Assembly (NCBI GenBank): GCA_964652025.1 | Contig: CAZYZX010000002.1 | Span: forward strand, 310,001 to 374,000 | DNA from: JAEXOD01 sp964652025 | GTDB lineage: Bacteria > Bacteroidota > Ignavibacteria > Ignavibacteriales > Melioribacteraceae | Reading direction: 5' to 3' | Length of the DNA: 64,000 nt | Shown here: positions 36,586 to 46,128 of the stretch, one piece after another | Layout: each line of letters begins with the position of its first letter | How positions within the stretch are numbered: the stretch's first letter is position 1 | The notes under the pieces: generated by a model | What the model was told of the DNA's origin: nothing | The model's input: only the letters and a program-made list of their open reading frames with translations | The model's database searches: none | Translations under genes and position numbers: made by a program

Positions 36586-37869
36586 TTAAAATTCTAATGT
36601 ACCGTCAATTAATGCCTTTCCATTATTAAATACGGCAATGGCTTTTCCGGTTAATAGTCTTTTATTGAAAGGTGAGTTTTTAGACTTGGACTTAAAATTT
36701 GATACTTCAACAGTCCAAATTAAATTTGGATCTATTAATGTTAAATTTGCTTTTTCTCCAACAGCAATAGTAGGAACTTTTATATTTAATATTTTCCTTG
36801 GATTAATAGCAAACTTTTCTATTAAATCGTTTATAGATAATACATTTTTATGGAATAATTCACTTATAGCCAATCCAACAGCCGTTTCTAAACCAAGTAT
36901 ACCATTTGGTGCATAAATAAATTCGGCTTCTTTTTCTTCAATAGCATGTGGTGCGTGGTCAGTCGCAATACAATCTATTGTACCATCTTTTAACCCTTCT
37001 AAAATAGCTTCAATATCCTCTTTGGTTCTTAAAGGTGGGTTCATTTTGTAATTAGTATCGTATGTTTTTAGCATATCATCGGTTAAAGTAAAATGATGAG
37101 GAGTAACTTCCGCAGTAACTTTTATTCCTCTTTTTTTAGCATTTCTAACTAAATCAACAGAGCCTTTAGTACTTATATGTGCAATATGTAACCTTCCTCC
37201 AGTATACTCTGCTACCATAATATCCCGCATTACTATTAAATCCTCTGCAATAGATGGAATGCCTGGCAAACCAAGTAATGTGGAATTAAGTCCTTCATTC
37301 ATAACGCCATCTGCTAAAGATTCATCTTCGCAGTGTTCAATAATTGGTGCATTATATTCCTTTGTATATTCAAAAGCTTTTCTTAATATAGCAGCCGATT
37401 TAACAGCAACTCCATCATCAGAAAAACCAACAGCACCAGCTTCTAATAATTCTAAAATGGGAGCTAAACTTTCCCCTTTTCTATCTTTTGTAACTGCTCC
37501 AATTGGGTAAACATCAACAAGGTTACCTTTGCTTTTTGCGTTAATTAAGGAAACAACCTCCGCTTTATCTATTGTAGGTGTAGTATTTGGCATACACGCC
37601 ACTCCTGTAAAACCACCGTGCATAGCTGCATTGGTTCCTGTTTCTATTGTTTCCTCATCTTCTCTGCCAGGCTCTCTTAAATGAACATGCATATCAAAAA
37701 AACCTGGAGCAAGTATTTTATTTTCCCCATTTATTATCTTTACCCCATCATTTCTAACTTCAATCTCACCAATTTCACTAATAATTCCATCTTTTATTAA
37801 AATATTAGTAACTTTATCTAAACCTATTGTGGGGTCAATTATTCTACAGTTCTTAATTAATATTTCCAT
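36586..37869 (-). CDS. pyrC: Dihydroorotase
   Basis: A 427-residue type I dihydroorotase, which closes carbamoyl-aspartate to dihydroorotate. Metal site DMHVHLREPG (about 59-68), EHCEDESL, the HIAHISTKGS strand, TAEVTPHHFTL, and the catalytic ATDHAPH. It is the last gene of pyrR-pyrB-pyrC; 9 bases separate it from pyrB. Confidence 0.95.
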   Translation of the reverse strand: MEILIKNCRIIDPTIGLDKVTNILIKDGIISEIGEIEVRNDGVKIINGENKILAPGFFDMHVHLREPGREDEETIETGTNAAMHGGFTGVACMPNTTPTIDKAEVVSLINAKSKGNLVDVYPIGAVTKDRKGESLAPILELLEAGAVGFSDDGVAVKSAAILRKAFEYTKEYNAPIIEHCEDESLADGVMNEGLNSTLLGLPGIPSIAEDLIVMRDIMVAEYTGGRLHIAHISTKGSVDLVRNAKKRGIKVTAEVTPHHFTLTDDMLKTYDTNYKMNPPLRTKEDIEAILEGLKDGTIDCIATDHAPHAIEEKEAEFIYAPNGILGLETAVGLAISELFHKNVLSINDLIEKFAINPRKILNIKVPTIAVGEKANLTLIDPNLIWTVEVSNFKSKSKNSPFNKRLLTGKAIAVFNNGKALIDGTLEF

Positions 37870-37878
37870 TTTTCACCT

Positions 37879-38799
37879 TTAATTCATTGTACCTAATAAA
37901 TACAAAACAGACATTCTAATTGCTACACCATTAGTCACTTGTTGTAAAATAACTTGATATGGACCATCAGCAACTTCGCTACTAATTTCAACTCCTCTAT
38001 TTATCGGACCCGGATGTAGTATTAAAATATCCTTGTTAAATTTTTCTAATCTCTCTTTTGTAACACCATAATATTTATGATATTCACGTAATGTAGGTAA
38101 GCTTCCACCAGCTTTTCTTTCTAATTGTATTCGTAATATATTTAGTACATCGTTTTCCTTTATTGCATCATCTATGTTATTATAAATCTTTACACCCAAT
38201 TTCTCAATATCACGTGGTATAAAAGTACTTGGTCCACAAATTGACACTTTAGCGCCCATAGTTTGTAAGCCAAAAATATTAGATAGTGCCACTCTGCTAT
38301 GTGCTATATCTCCAACAATACACACTTTTAACCCTTCAAGTTTACCCAACTTTTCTCTAATAGAAAACATATCTAATAGTGCTTGTGTTGGATGTTCATG
38401 CAAACCATCCCCAGCATTAATAATATTGCAATTAGAAATTCTTGTTAGATATGCAGGAACGCCCGCAGATTCATGTCTAACAACTATCATATCAACTTTC
38501 ATTGCTTCAATATTTCTTACTGTATCCCTAAATGTCTCACCTTTTTTAGTGCTACTTGTACTAGTAGAAAAATTTATAGCATCTGCCGATAATCTTTTTT
38601 CTGCTAATTCGAAAGAAATCCTTGTTCTAGTAGAGTTTTCATAAAATAAATTTACAATTGTTTTACCTTGAAGTGTCGGAACCCTTTTTATTGGTCTTTC
38701 TAATACTTCCCTAAACGTTAGTGCAGTATCTAAAATTAATTGTATATCTTCTTTTGGAGTGTTATATAACCCCAACAAATGTCTACTTGATAATCCCAT
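37879..38799 (-). CDS. pyrB: Aspartate carbamoyltransferase catalytic subunit
   Basis: A 306-residue enzyme joining carbamoyl phosphate and aspartate. Carbamoyl-phosphate motif FYENSTRTRISFE, then the HPTQALLDM block, the VGDIAHSRV strand, and HPGPINRGVEI near the C-terminus. No regulatory PyrI gene is adjacent; PyrR control replaces it. Confidence 0.96.
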   Translation of the reverse strand: MGLSSRHLLGLYNTPKEDIQLILDTALTFREVLERPIKRVPTLQGKTIVNLFYENSTRTRISFELAEKRLSADAINFSTSTSSTKKGETFRDTVRNIEAMKVDMIVVRHESAGVPAYLTRISNCNIINAGDGLHEHPTQALLDMFSIREKLGKLEGLKVCIVGDIAHSRVALSNIFGLQTMGAKVSICGPSTFIPRDIEKLGVKIYNNIDDAIKENDVLNILRIQLERKAGGSLPTLREYHKYYGVTKERLEKFNKDILILHPGPINRGVEISSEVADGPYQVILQQVTNGVAIRMSVLYLLGTMN

Positions 38800-38810
38800 T
38801 TTATTCCCTT

Positions 38811-39353
38811 TTATTTTGAAACATCAACTAAATAAACTGCGTCTTCTTCATCTATTTCAGTCATTTTAACCCTCACTTCTTCATCTATTGAAGTGGGTAT
38901 ATTTAATCCAACAAAGTCTGCTTTTATTGGCAACTCCCTGTGCCCTCTATCAACTAAAACACAAAGTTTTACTTTAGAAGGACGCCCCAAATCCATAATT
39001 GCATTTAATGCACTTCGCACTGTGCGTCCAGTATACAATACATCATCTACTAAAATAATTTCCTTTTCATTAACGTCAAAAGTAATATTGGATACTGAAA
39101 CCTGTGGTTGTTTTAACCTCGTACGAAAATCATCTCTATACAAAGTTACGTCCAATACTCCATATTCTGGGGTATAGTTTTCAATTTCCTTAATTTTTTC
39201 CAATATTCTTTTTGCTAAAAATTCTCCTCTCGTTCTCATTCCCAATATAACAATATTCTTTGTTCCTTTGCTCTTTTCAATTATTTCGTGGGCAAGTCTT
39301 GTAATTGTTCTGTTTAAACCCGTTGCGTCAATTAATTTCGTTTTTATTTTCAT
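38811..39353 (-). CDS. pyrR: Bifunctional pyr operon regulator / uracil phosphoribosyltransferase
   Basis: A 180-residue PyrR. PRPP loop EIILVDDVLYTGRT, then CVLVDRGHRELPIKADFVG, a PyrR hallmark. In Gram-positives PyrR binds a hairpin in pyr mRNA when UMP is high. The frame opens at TTG 39377, but that codon lies within a leader hairpin; ATG 39353 starts the normal PyrR N-terminus. It overlaps the stop of an upstream 25-codon ORF as ATGA and has no good Shine-Dalgarno of its own, suggesting translational coupling. Confidence 0.93.
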   Translation of the reverse strand: MKIKTKLIDATGLNRTITRLAHEIIEKSKGTKNIVILGMRTRGEFLAKRILEKIKEIENYTPEYGVLDVTLYRDDFRTRLKQPQVSVSNITFDVNEKEIILVDDVLYTGRTVRSALNAIMDLGRPSKVKLCVLVDRGHRELPIKADFVGLNIPTSIDEEVRVKMTEIDEEDAVYLVDVSK

Positions 39354-39427
39354 AAATAAAAATACCCCATCGACCAAAGTCTTTGGGGTTCTCCTAAATT
39401 TGTTTGTAAATCACTTTTTACTTTCAC
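39350..39427 (-). CDS. Putative pyr leader ORF (25 codons) coupled to pyrR
   Basis: GTG start at 39427; encodes 25 residues ending GYFYL; TGA overlaps the pyrR ATG (ATGA). GAGG at 39436-39439 lies 8 bases before the GTG, and that GAGG is part of the PyrR-binding loop. A ribosome using it would deliver reinitiation on pyrR. Short and therefore uncertain; the spacing and overlap are the support. Confidence 0.45.
   Translation of the reverse strand: MKVKSDLQTNLGEPQRLWSMGYFYL
39354..39389 (-). promoter_or_regulatory. Possible pyr attenuator hairpin
   Basis: ACCCC (39385-39389) can pair with GGGGT (39364-39368), with an inner CCAAA/TTTGG alternative, followed by TTTTTATTT up to the pyrR ATG. This looks like a weak terminator and offers a transcriptional alternative to the translational model. 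Confidence 0.35.
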
Positions 39428-39430
39428 CTT

Positions 39431-39450
39431 ATTTACCTCACAGGATAAAT
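39431..39450 (-). promoter_or_regulatory. PyrR-binding RNA hairpin
   Basis: On the minus strand ATTTA-U-CC-UGUGA-GG-UAAAU: five pairs, a bulged U, two C-G pairs and the loop UGUGA. The core UCCnGnGAGG matches the PyrR-binding consensus ARUCCNGNGAGGYU; the outer A-U of the consensus is U-A here, a compensatory change that keeps the pair. It stands immediately upstream of pyrR. Confidence 0.82.
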
Positions 39451-39460
39451 TTAAAGGATA

Positions 39461-39487
39461 AAAAAAAGGGTCACAATTGTGACCCTT
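39461..39487 (-). terminator. Intrinsic terminator of the OmpA-family gene
   Basis: Perfect 22-base palindrome (39466-39487; AAGGGTCAC and its complement around ATTG-type centre) followed on the minus strand by T7. It lies between the OmpA gene and the pyr leader. Confidence 0.9.
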
Positions 39488-39498
39488 AATTAAAATTT

Positions 39499-40647
39499 TT
39501 AGTTTAATACCTTGAATTCAATTCTTCTATTCATTGCACGTCCTTCAGCAGTTTTATTATCTGCAATTGGATTCTTTTCACCGTAACCTACAGTCTTAAT
39601 CCTATCTGCTTTAACTCCACGTGCTACTAAGTAATTCTTTACTGCTTCTGCTCTTCTTTCAGATAATTTTTGGTTTGAAGCATCACTACCAATATTATCA
39701 GTATGTCCTTGTACTTCAACTTTAATATCTGGATTTTGTAACATTACCAATGCTGCATGGAATAATATTGGGTAAGACTCAGCAGTAAATTTGGTACTAT
39801 TATTGTCAAAATTAATACCTACTAATACCCAAGTATCTTCCTTGGCATTATAACCGTATGGAGCATTATTTACGCCACCATCAAGTTTTGCAGGAACTTC
39901 TTTAACTATTTCACGAGGGATATACTTTTTAACTATGTTTTCAATTCTTTCATAGTCAACTGGATCGTTAGCATTATCAACTTTTAAACCATCATATAAT
40001 TGGCAAATCTTTGATGGCTCACCTTTATCGAAGTAATAATTTACACCTAAATCAAAGGTTGCATAGGAGTCAAATGAACCACCTAATAATCCACCACCAG
40101 GTGCTGCACCAAAAGCACCATCAAACTTTGTATTTGCTATAGTAGCAAAACTTAATTGTGTAACCAAGTTCCAATTTTCATCTAATTTATATTCAGCACC
40201 AATACCAAAATTAATTAAATGATCCCATTCACTTGTTTCATTAATTGTTTTGGAATCTGGTCCATTATTTGTTTTATACATGCCGCCACCTAAACCAACC
40301 ATAACATATGGTGAAACAGTTTCACATGGAACAAAATAGTACATTAAATCTAATTGTCCTTGGAAAAATGTAGTATACTCTTTTTGTTTAGTTGCTTTAG
40401 GACCATAAAATCCTTCTAAATATAAATATCTTACTGTTCCTTTTAATGCAACATGTTCACTAAAATGTCTACTTATCGATAAATGTCCCCCATAATTAAC
40501 ATTTGAAGCCCACCCTAAATTATGGTTAATATATTTAGGATAAGTAAACCCAAACCCAAACGACCAAGCATCTTTCACTACCTGAGCTTCAATCGAGAAG
40601 GTAAAAACAGCTACAAAAAAAGCAATAATAGTAGTTATTTTTCGCAT
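39499..40647 (-). CDS. OmpA-family outer-membrane protein
   Basis: A 382-residue porin-like protein: signal peptide 1-21, an N-terminal eight-strand-type barrel (about 25-205, ending FDLGVNYYF), a linker, and a C-terminal OmpA peptidoglycan-binding domain (about 265-382) with VEVQGHTDNIGS, LSERRAEAVKNYL and GRAMNRRIEFK. It anchors the outer membrane to the wall. AGAGAGG precedes the ATG and a strong terminator follows, the setting of a highly expressed single gene. Confidence 0.93.
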   Translation of the reverse strand: MRKITTIIAFFVAVFTFSIEAQVVKDAWSFGFGFTYPKYINHNLGWASNVNYGGHLSISRHFSEHVALKGTVRYLYLEGFYGPKATKQKEYTTFFQGQLDLMYYFVPCETVSPYVMVGLGGGMYKTNNGPDSKTINETSEWDHLINFGIGAEYKLDENWNLVTQLSFATIANTKFDGAFGAAPGGGLLGGSFDSYATFDLGVNYYFDKGEPSKICQLYDGLKVDNANDPVDYERIENIVKKYIPREIVKEVPAKLDGGVNNAPYGYNAKEDTWVLVGINFDNNSTKFTAESYPILFHAALVMLQNPDIKVEVQGHTDNIGSDASNQKLSERRAEAVKNYLVARGVKADRIKTVGYGEKNPIADNKTAEGRAMNRRIEFKVLN

Positions 40648-40965
40648 TTCTGCCTCTCTTTAGTTTATAAAAACTTTAATTATATTTTCATTATAATTTA
40701 AATTATTATTTAATTTTATGCAAGTAAAATTTAATAGTTTTTTTTAATTTATTTTTCTAACACTATATTTATTTATTTTAGTTCATTAAATATATACATA
40801 TTTTTGTTTTTTTCAAAAAAAAAACATGTTAAATATTAATAATTTTTGAAATTTTTAATAAAAATTATTAAAAGTAATAATTTTAATAACTTTTTGTTCA
40901 ACTAAAATTTTATATTTAGTCATTAAATTTAATTTATTATTAAAGTTTATTAATTAGGGAATATT
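40648..40965. other. AT-rich divergent intergenic region
   Basis: 318 bases without a gene between the OmpA gene (-) and the VCBS gene (+). Extremely AT-rich with long A- and T-runs (for example around 40815-40825). It must hold both promoters, but I see no convincing promoter boxes, repeat or RNA structure. Confidence 0.6.
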
Positions 40966-42984
40966 ATGAAAAAGCTTTTTACTATTATATTATTTATAAT
41001 TTTAACTAAATTAAATTATGCTCAATATTGGCATAAAATAGACTCGGTTTTTTCCCCAAGTGGAATTGGTGTCTCTTCATTTAGCTCTCCTTTTGTAATT
41101 GATATAAATAACGATGGTTTCAAAGATATTTTTTTAGGTAGTTCCGATAATGAAGTTAAATTTTATAAGAATATATCTAAAGGTTTTTTACCACCTAAAT
41201 TTAACTATGTACAAAATTTTTTATCGCAAATATATGCTTCAGGTTATCAATTCACTAATTCTTATTACCCTGTTTTGGCTGATATCGATAATGACTTTAA
41301 TATCGAATTAATTATTGGTGGATACAATGGCTTATTACTTTATAAAAATATTGGCACATTTGATAATCCTAACTGGGTAAAAATAGATTCGGTTTTTGCA
41401 AATGTTAACCAATTAATTGGTACTGATGCAAAGCCTGCCTTTATAGATATAGATGCAGACGGAGATGTAGACCTTTTTGTTGGAATTGGTGAATCTTTAT
41501 TTGGTGGACCTACTAGTGGTATTACTATGGCTTTTAGAAATATTGGCTCTGCAAATAAACCTATTTTTAATTTAGATAATACTCTCTCTTCCGGGTTACC
41601 CGATGCCGGGTATAACTCTTACCCTTCCTTTGCAGATTTAGATAATGATGGCGACTACGATTTATTAATTGGTAGGGATTTAGCTTCTTTATTGTACTAT
41701 AAAAATACTGGAACAGCTTATTCCCCAATTTGGACTGCAGCTAATAGTGTTTTTGCTATTGTAGAAACTTCTACTTATTGGAAAAATCCTTGCCTTACAG
41801 ACTTAGACAATGACGAAGACTATGATTTAATTTATGGAACTGCTGATGGTAATCTTTATTATTACCAAAATACTGGAACAGCTTCGTCACCTAGTTTTAT
41901 TCTAAAATCAGATTTCTTTAAAATAATAAAAAATAATGGAAATGGAGCAACCGTTTCTATTGCAGATTTTGATAATGATGGGGACTATGATTTTATTAGT
42001 GGTTCTTGGACGGGGAAAATAAATTACTTTAAAAATACTGGGTCTAAATATTCCCCTATTTTTACCCCTTCAACTGCATCCTTCACTGGACTTTCCGTCT
42101 CCTCTTATTCTGCTCCTGTTTTTGTCGACCTTGATATTGATGGTGACTTAGACATTGTTTGTGGTGCACTAAATGGAAAACTTTCTTACTTTGTTAATAA
42201 TAACAATTCTTTCACTACTAACACTAGTCTTTTTGCTAATATTTCTGTTAGTGGTTTTAGTTATCCAGCATTTGGGGATTTAGATTTTGACGGAGACTAT
42301 GATTTATTATTAGGAGCAGAAACTAGCGGAGCTACTACCTTTTACATCAATAATAATGGTACATTTTCATCAAATTCTATTTTCGTTCAAGGTATTTCTT
42401 TTCCGGCAAATACCCGCCCAGTATTTTCTGATATAGATAACGATGGTGATTTAGATTGTATCTTTGGTAAATCTAACGGGGAAATTGTTATGTATGAAAA
42501 TATTGGTGATAACAGAGAACCAGTTTGGGTGCTTAATCAACAAATTTTTAACGGTATTAAAGTTAAACAAAATGCTGCCCCTTGTTTTGCAGATTTTGAT
42601 AACGATAACCGTAAGGATTTAATTGTTGCAGAGTATGATGGCAACTTTACCTTTTACAAAAATATTTTTGCACTTACTGATGTGGAAAATATAAAAACAG
42701 AAAACATCTCTTTTTCTTATGGTAATTATCCTAATCCATTCAATCCAGAAACCAATATTGTTTTTACTTTACAACAACCTGCTTTAGTTTCTATTGATAT
42801 CTATAATGCTTTAGGACAGTTAGTAACAAACTTAGTTAATACTAATTTTATGATAGGAACTAACAAAGTTTTGTTTAATAGCAATAAATATAATTTATCT
42901 TCTGGTATATATTTTTATTCAATTAAAATAAATGAAAATAGCAAAACTAATATATACAATGGTAAAATGGTATTAACAAAATAA
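40966..42984 (+). CDS. VCBS/FG-GAP-repeat surface protein with T9SS sorting domain
   Basis: A 672-residue secreted protein: signal peptide 1-19 (ending NYAQ). About nine repeats of ~55-60 residues carry the calcium-type loop D-x-D-x-D-G (DINNDGFKDIF, DIDADGDVDLF, DLDNDGDYDLL, DFDNDGDYDFI and others), each followed by a YKNTGT-like strand. These repeats fold as blades of an integrin-like beta-propeller. The C-terminus is a T9SS domain, NYPNPFNP at 587-594. Likely a surface adhesin or carbohydrate-binding protein; ligand unknown. Confidence 0.92.
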   Translation: MKKLFTIILFIILTKLNYAQYWHKIDSVFSPSGIGVSSFSSPFVIDINNDGFKDIFLGSSDNEVKFYKNISKGFLPPKFNYVQNFLSQIYASGYQFTNSYYPVLADIDNDFNIELIIGGYNGLLLYKNIGTFDNPNWVKIDSVFANVNQLIGTDAKPAFIDIDADGDVDLFVGIGESLFGGPTSGITMAFRNIGSANKPIFNLDNTLSSGLPDAGYNSYPSFADLDNDGDYDLLIGRDLASLLYYKNTGTAYSPIWTAANSVFAIVETSTYWKNPCLTDLDNDEDYDLIYGTADGNLYYYQNTGTASSPSFILKSDFFKIIKNNGNGATVSIADFDNDGDYDFISGSWTGKINYFKNTGSKYSPIFTPSTASFTGLSVSSYSAPVFVDLDIDGDLDIVCGALNGKLSYFVNNNNSFTTNTSLFANISVSGFSYPAFGDLDFDGDYDLLLGAETSGATTFYINNNGTFSSNSIFVQGISFPANTRPVFSDIDNDGDLDCIFGKSNGEIVMYENIGDNREPVWVLNQQIFNGIKVKQNAAPCFADFDNDNRKDLIVAEYDGNFTFYKNIFALTDVENIKTENISFSYGNYPNPFNPETNIVFTLQQPALVSIDIYNALGQLVTNLVNTNFMIGTNKVLFNSNKYNLSSGIYFYSIKINENSKTNIYNGKMVLTK

Positions 42985-42990
42985 ATATTT

Positions 42991-45900
42991 TTACAATAAA
43001 AATTTTTTAATCTGTTCTATTAGAGTGCTTTTATCAAATGGTTTAAAAACATAACTAGTACAACCTGCATCTAAAAATTCTTGTTTATCTTTATCACTTG
43101 TATACGCAGTTACCGCAATAATAGGTATGTTTTTATAATTTTCCATTTTTCTAATTTCTTTAGTTACATCAATACCACTTAAACCAACTCCTAAATTTAT
43201 GTCCATTAATATAGCATCAAACTTTTCCTTTTTTACCATATCTAATGCAGATTCTCCATTAGAAACGGTATAAACATTAACTAACTTCTTTAAAAATATT
43301 TTAATTATGTTTCTATTTATAGGATCATCTTCTACATATAAAAGTTTTTTTAATTCCTTTGTCGTGTTATCTTTGCTTTCTACTATATCAATCTTATCTT
43401 TCTTTAATATAATTTTATTAGTTTCGTTAATTATTTCCTTTTCTATAAATGCAGGTAACTTTATAGTAAATTCTGAACCAACACCCTTTTCACTATTTAA
43501 CTCAATTGTTCCACCCATAAGGTTTAACACCTTCTTTGTTATTGTTAAACCTATTCCCATCCCTTCATAATCTCTATTCAATCCTTCACTAACCTGTCTA
43601 AAGGCTTTCCATATTATTGGTATATTTTCTTTGTCTATTCCAATACCTGTGTCCTTAATTTTAATGTAAATATTCTTAATGTTATTTTCTGTTATTAAAC
43701 CTAATTCAATTACAATTTTACCATTATTTGTATATTTAATAGCATTATCCACCAAATTTATAATCGCTCTACTAAATAAATTTTCATCCACATAGGCGTA
43801 TATTTCGCTTTCATTTATAATAAATTCAAATTCAAGTCCTTTTTTCTTAGCTAAATCCTCAAATGCTTCTTTTATTTTTTTAATTAAATTTATTAAATCT
43901 GTTTTATCTTTTTTAAATGGTATATTATCATTTTCTACAATTGCCAAATCTAATATTAAATTTAATGTTTCACTTAATCTTTTACCAGAGTATAGTATTG
44001 TTAATGCCATATTTTTCTGAACTGGATTTGTTAATTCCATAGATAAAATTTCGGCAAAACCTAACATACCATTTAATGGTGTTCTTATTTCATGATTCAT
44101 ATTAGCTAAAAAATTAGACTTTAATTTATTCATCTCTTCGCTTTCTTTTAAAGCATCTTTCAAATCTCTTTCTAATTTTAGCTTGTGTGTAATATCTTCT
44201 TTTACCAATAAAAAGTTGCTTATTTCATTATCCTCATTTTTAATTACAGAAATCTTTACATTTTCAAAATATATTTCTCCATTCTTTTTTCTATTTTCAA
44301 ATATAAATTCAAAATCTTTACCTAAAGTTATTATTTCTTTAATTTTATTATATTCATCCTTATCATTGTAAAATTCCTCTCTAAATTCATGAGGCAATAA
44401 CCCAATCATGTCATTTAGTTCATAACCAGAAGTAGAAAAATAGTAAGGATTAACATATTCAATTTTACCAGCTTCATCTGTTATTATAATCGATATCCTA
44501 CTATTTTCCACAGCCATCTGCATTTTATATAAATTTTTCTCAACCAGTTTTCTTTGTCTATTAGTTATTGCTATAGAAATTTGATCTGCAACTTGACATA
44601 TAAAAGATATTTCTTCAAATCTCCAAATATGTTTTTTATTTACGTGCTCTAAACAAATAACACCATAAACTTTTTTAGATACTCTTATTACGGCATCTAA
44701 CATAGATGTAATTTTGTTATTTATTAAATAATTTTTATATCCTTTAGTCCTGTTATCAATTAATGGCTCATTTGCATCAATATATTTAGAGTGTTTTAAT
44801 GCCTCAAATTCATCCTTAAATTCATCATAAAATAATATCGCACCTTTTGAATGATAATTTTTGCTTAATTCATATAAATTCATACATTCTAATTTTGTAT
44901 ATTCATCATCAAAAAACCAAACAGAAGTTCTTTCTACTTTCAAAAATGTTCCTATTCGTTCTGTTATGTAATTGATAAATAATTTAATATTTCCGTTAAT
45001 TAAAAATTCAGAAGTGGCACTTTCTAGCAAAAATTCTTGTAATTGGTTAACTTTTTCAATTCTTTCTTTTTCCTTTTCATCCCTTAATTTTTGTTCAGTT
45101 ATATCACGTAAAGATTCTATTGCACCAATTATATTACCTTCGCTATCATATAAAGGGGATGCTTTAGAATAAAACCATCCGCCTTGACCATTATTAAAAT
45201 TAGTACAAAATACCCTAGTTGTAAATGAATCTCCCTGTTGTGTTAAATCCTTATATTGTTCTTTTATATTATTATCATAATTAAAAATTAAATCGATTAA
45301 CATTGGTCTTTCTATACCATAAAAAGGAATTGCATATTGATATCCATTGGCACCTATCATTTCTTCGGCCTTTAAACCTGTCAAATCCTCCATCGCTTTA
45401 TTCCATATTATAATTTTATGATTTTTATCAATTGCAAATGTTGCATCTGGTAAAAAAGTAATTATATCATTAAGTTTCTTTTCATTATTAATTAAGGCAA
45501 ATTCCGCTTTTTTTCTTTCTGTTATATCTAAAATAAGTGAAATTGAATTTAAAACTTCTCCTTTATTATCTTTTCTAATTGTATTATACCACTCGCAATA
45601 TTTTACTTTTCCACTTTTTGTTACATTTCTATTTATATTAACAGAGTATCCCTTTTCACCAATATGCATATCATAAATAACTTTTTGCACTAATTCAATA
45701 TCATCTTTGTATATCAAATTAATTTCAAATTCTGTTTTTCCTATTACTTCTTCTTCACTATATTCAAAAACTTTTTCAGCCTCTTTATTCCAATATGTAA
45801 TCTTTCCGTTATTATCCCACTCAATAACAGCTAATGGAGAATATTCCAAAAAATACCTTAATTTATCTTCATTTTCTTCTAAATCCTTTGTAAGCTCTTC

Positions 45901-46128
45901 ATTTTGTGATTGGTTTAATAAAATTTTCCCTAAAAATAATGTAATTAATGGATATATTGTAATAACTGTTAACCCAACAACTTTAAAAGTTACCCATGCA
46001 AAATTTTTTGGTAAAAAGAACATTAAAAACAACATTATGATATGAACTAATAAACCAAATAAATATAATATGGCATCATTTATTTCTAATTTTTTTTCAG
46101 TACCAAATAATAAAATAAATAACCACAT
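42991..46128 (-). CDS. Hybrid histidine kinase (PAS-PAS-GAF-PAS-HK-REC), main part of a frameshifted LytS-like sensor
   Basis: A 1045-residue frame. It begins with two membrane helices (about 20-70) that complete the LytS-type membrane sensor started in the frame at 46086-46463. Then PAS (about 85-215), PAS (217-345), GAF (365-525), PAS (530-650), HisKA with MNHEIRTPLNG, HATPase (DTGIGID, GMGIGLT) and a C-terminal receiver (about 925-1045; VEDDPINRN, phospho-Asp in ILMDINL). All catalytic residues look intact. Without the upstream frame the sensor is incomplete; reading through the A8 run by a -1 shift would give a protein of about 1157 residues. It lies downstream of another PAS kinase. Confidence 0.88.
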   Translation of the reverse strand: MWLFILLFGTEKKLEINDAILYLFGLLVHIIMLFLMFFLPKNFAWVTFKVVGLTVITIYPLITLFLGKILLNQSQNEELTKDLEENEDKLRYFLEYSPLAVIEWDNNGKITYWNKEAEKVFEYSEEEVIGKTEFEINLIYKDDIELVQKVIYDMHIGEKGYSVNINRNVTKSGKVKYCEWYNTIRKDNKGEVLNSISLILDITERKKAEFALINNEKKLNDIITFLPDATFAIDKNHKIIIWNKAMEDLTGLKAEEMIGANGYQYAIPFYGIERPMLIDLIFNYDNNIKEQYKDLTQQGDSFTTRVFCTNFNNGQGGWFYSKASPLYDSEGNIIGAIESLRDITEQKLRDEKEKERIEKVNQLQEFLLESATSEFLINGNIKLFINYITERIGTFLKVERTSVWFFDDEYTKLECMNLYELSKNYHSKGAILFYDEFKDEFEALKHSKYIDANEPLIDNRTKGYKNYLINNKITSMLDAVIRVSKKVYGVICLEHVNKKHIWRFEEISFICQVADQISIAITNRQRKLVEKNLYKMQMAVENSRISIIITDEAGKIEYVNPYYFSTSGYELNDMIGLLPHEFREEFYNDKDEYNKIKEIITLGKDFEFIFENRKKNGEIYFENVKISVIKNEDNEISNFLLVKEDITHKLKLERDLKDALKESEEMNKLKSNFLANMNHEIRTPLNGMLGFAEILSMELTNPVQKNMALTILYSGKRLSETLNLILDLAIVENDNIPFKKDKTDLINLIKKIKEAFEDLAKKKGLEFEFIINESEIYAYVDENLFSRAIINLVDNAIKYTNNGKIVIELGLITENNIKNIYIKIKDTGIGIDKENIPIIWKAFRQVSEGLNRDYEGMGIGLTITKKVLNLMGGTIELNSEKGVGSEFTIKLPAFIEKEIINETNKIILKKDKIDIVESKDNTTKELKKLLYVEDDPINRNIIKIFLKKLVNVYTVSNGESALDMVKKEKFDAILMDINLGVGLSGIDVTKEIRKMENYKNIPIIAVTAYTSDKDKQEFLDAGCTSYVFKPFDKSTLIEQIKKFLL

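Noticed and set aside
36551..39482. Shared TCACAATT/AATTGTGA sequence in two hairpins as a common operator
   Set aside because: Both copies sit inside 3'-end hairpins after stop codons, where terminator function explains them better; in one the two halves are separated by a loop.
39268..39489. 73-codon plus-strand open frame across the pyr leader
   Set aside because: It overlaps pyrR, the leader hairpin and the OmpA terminator in antisense; composition gives no sign of a real protein.
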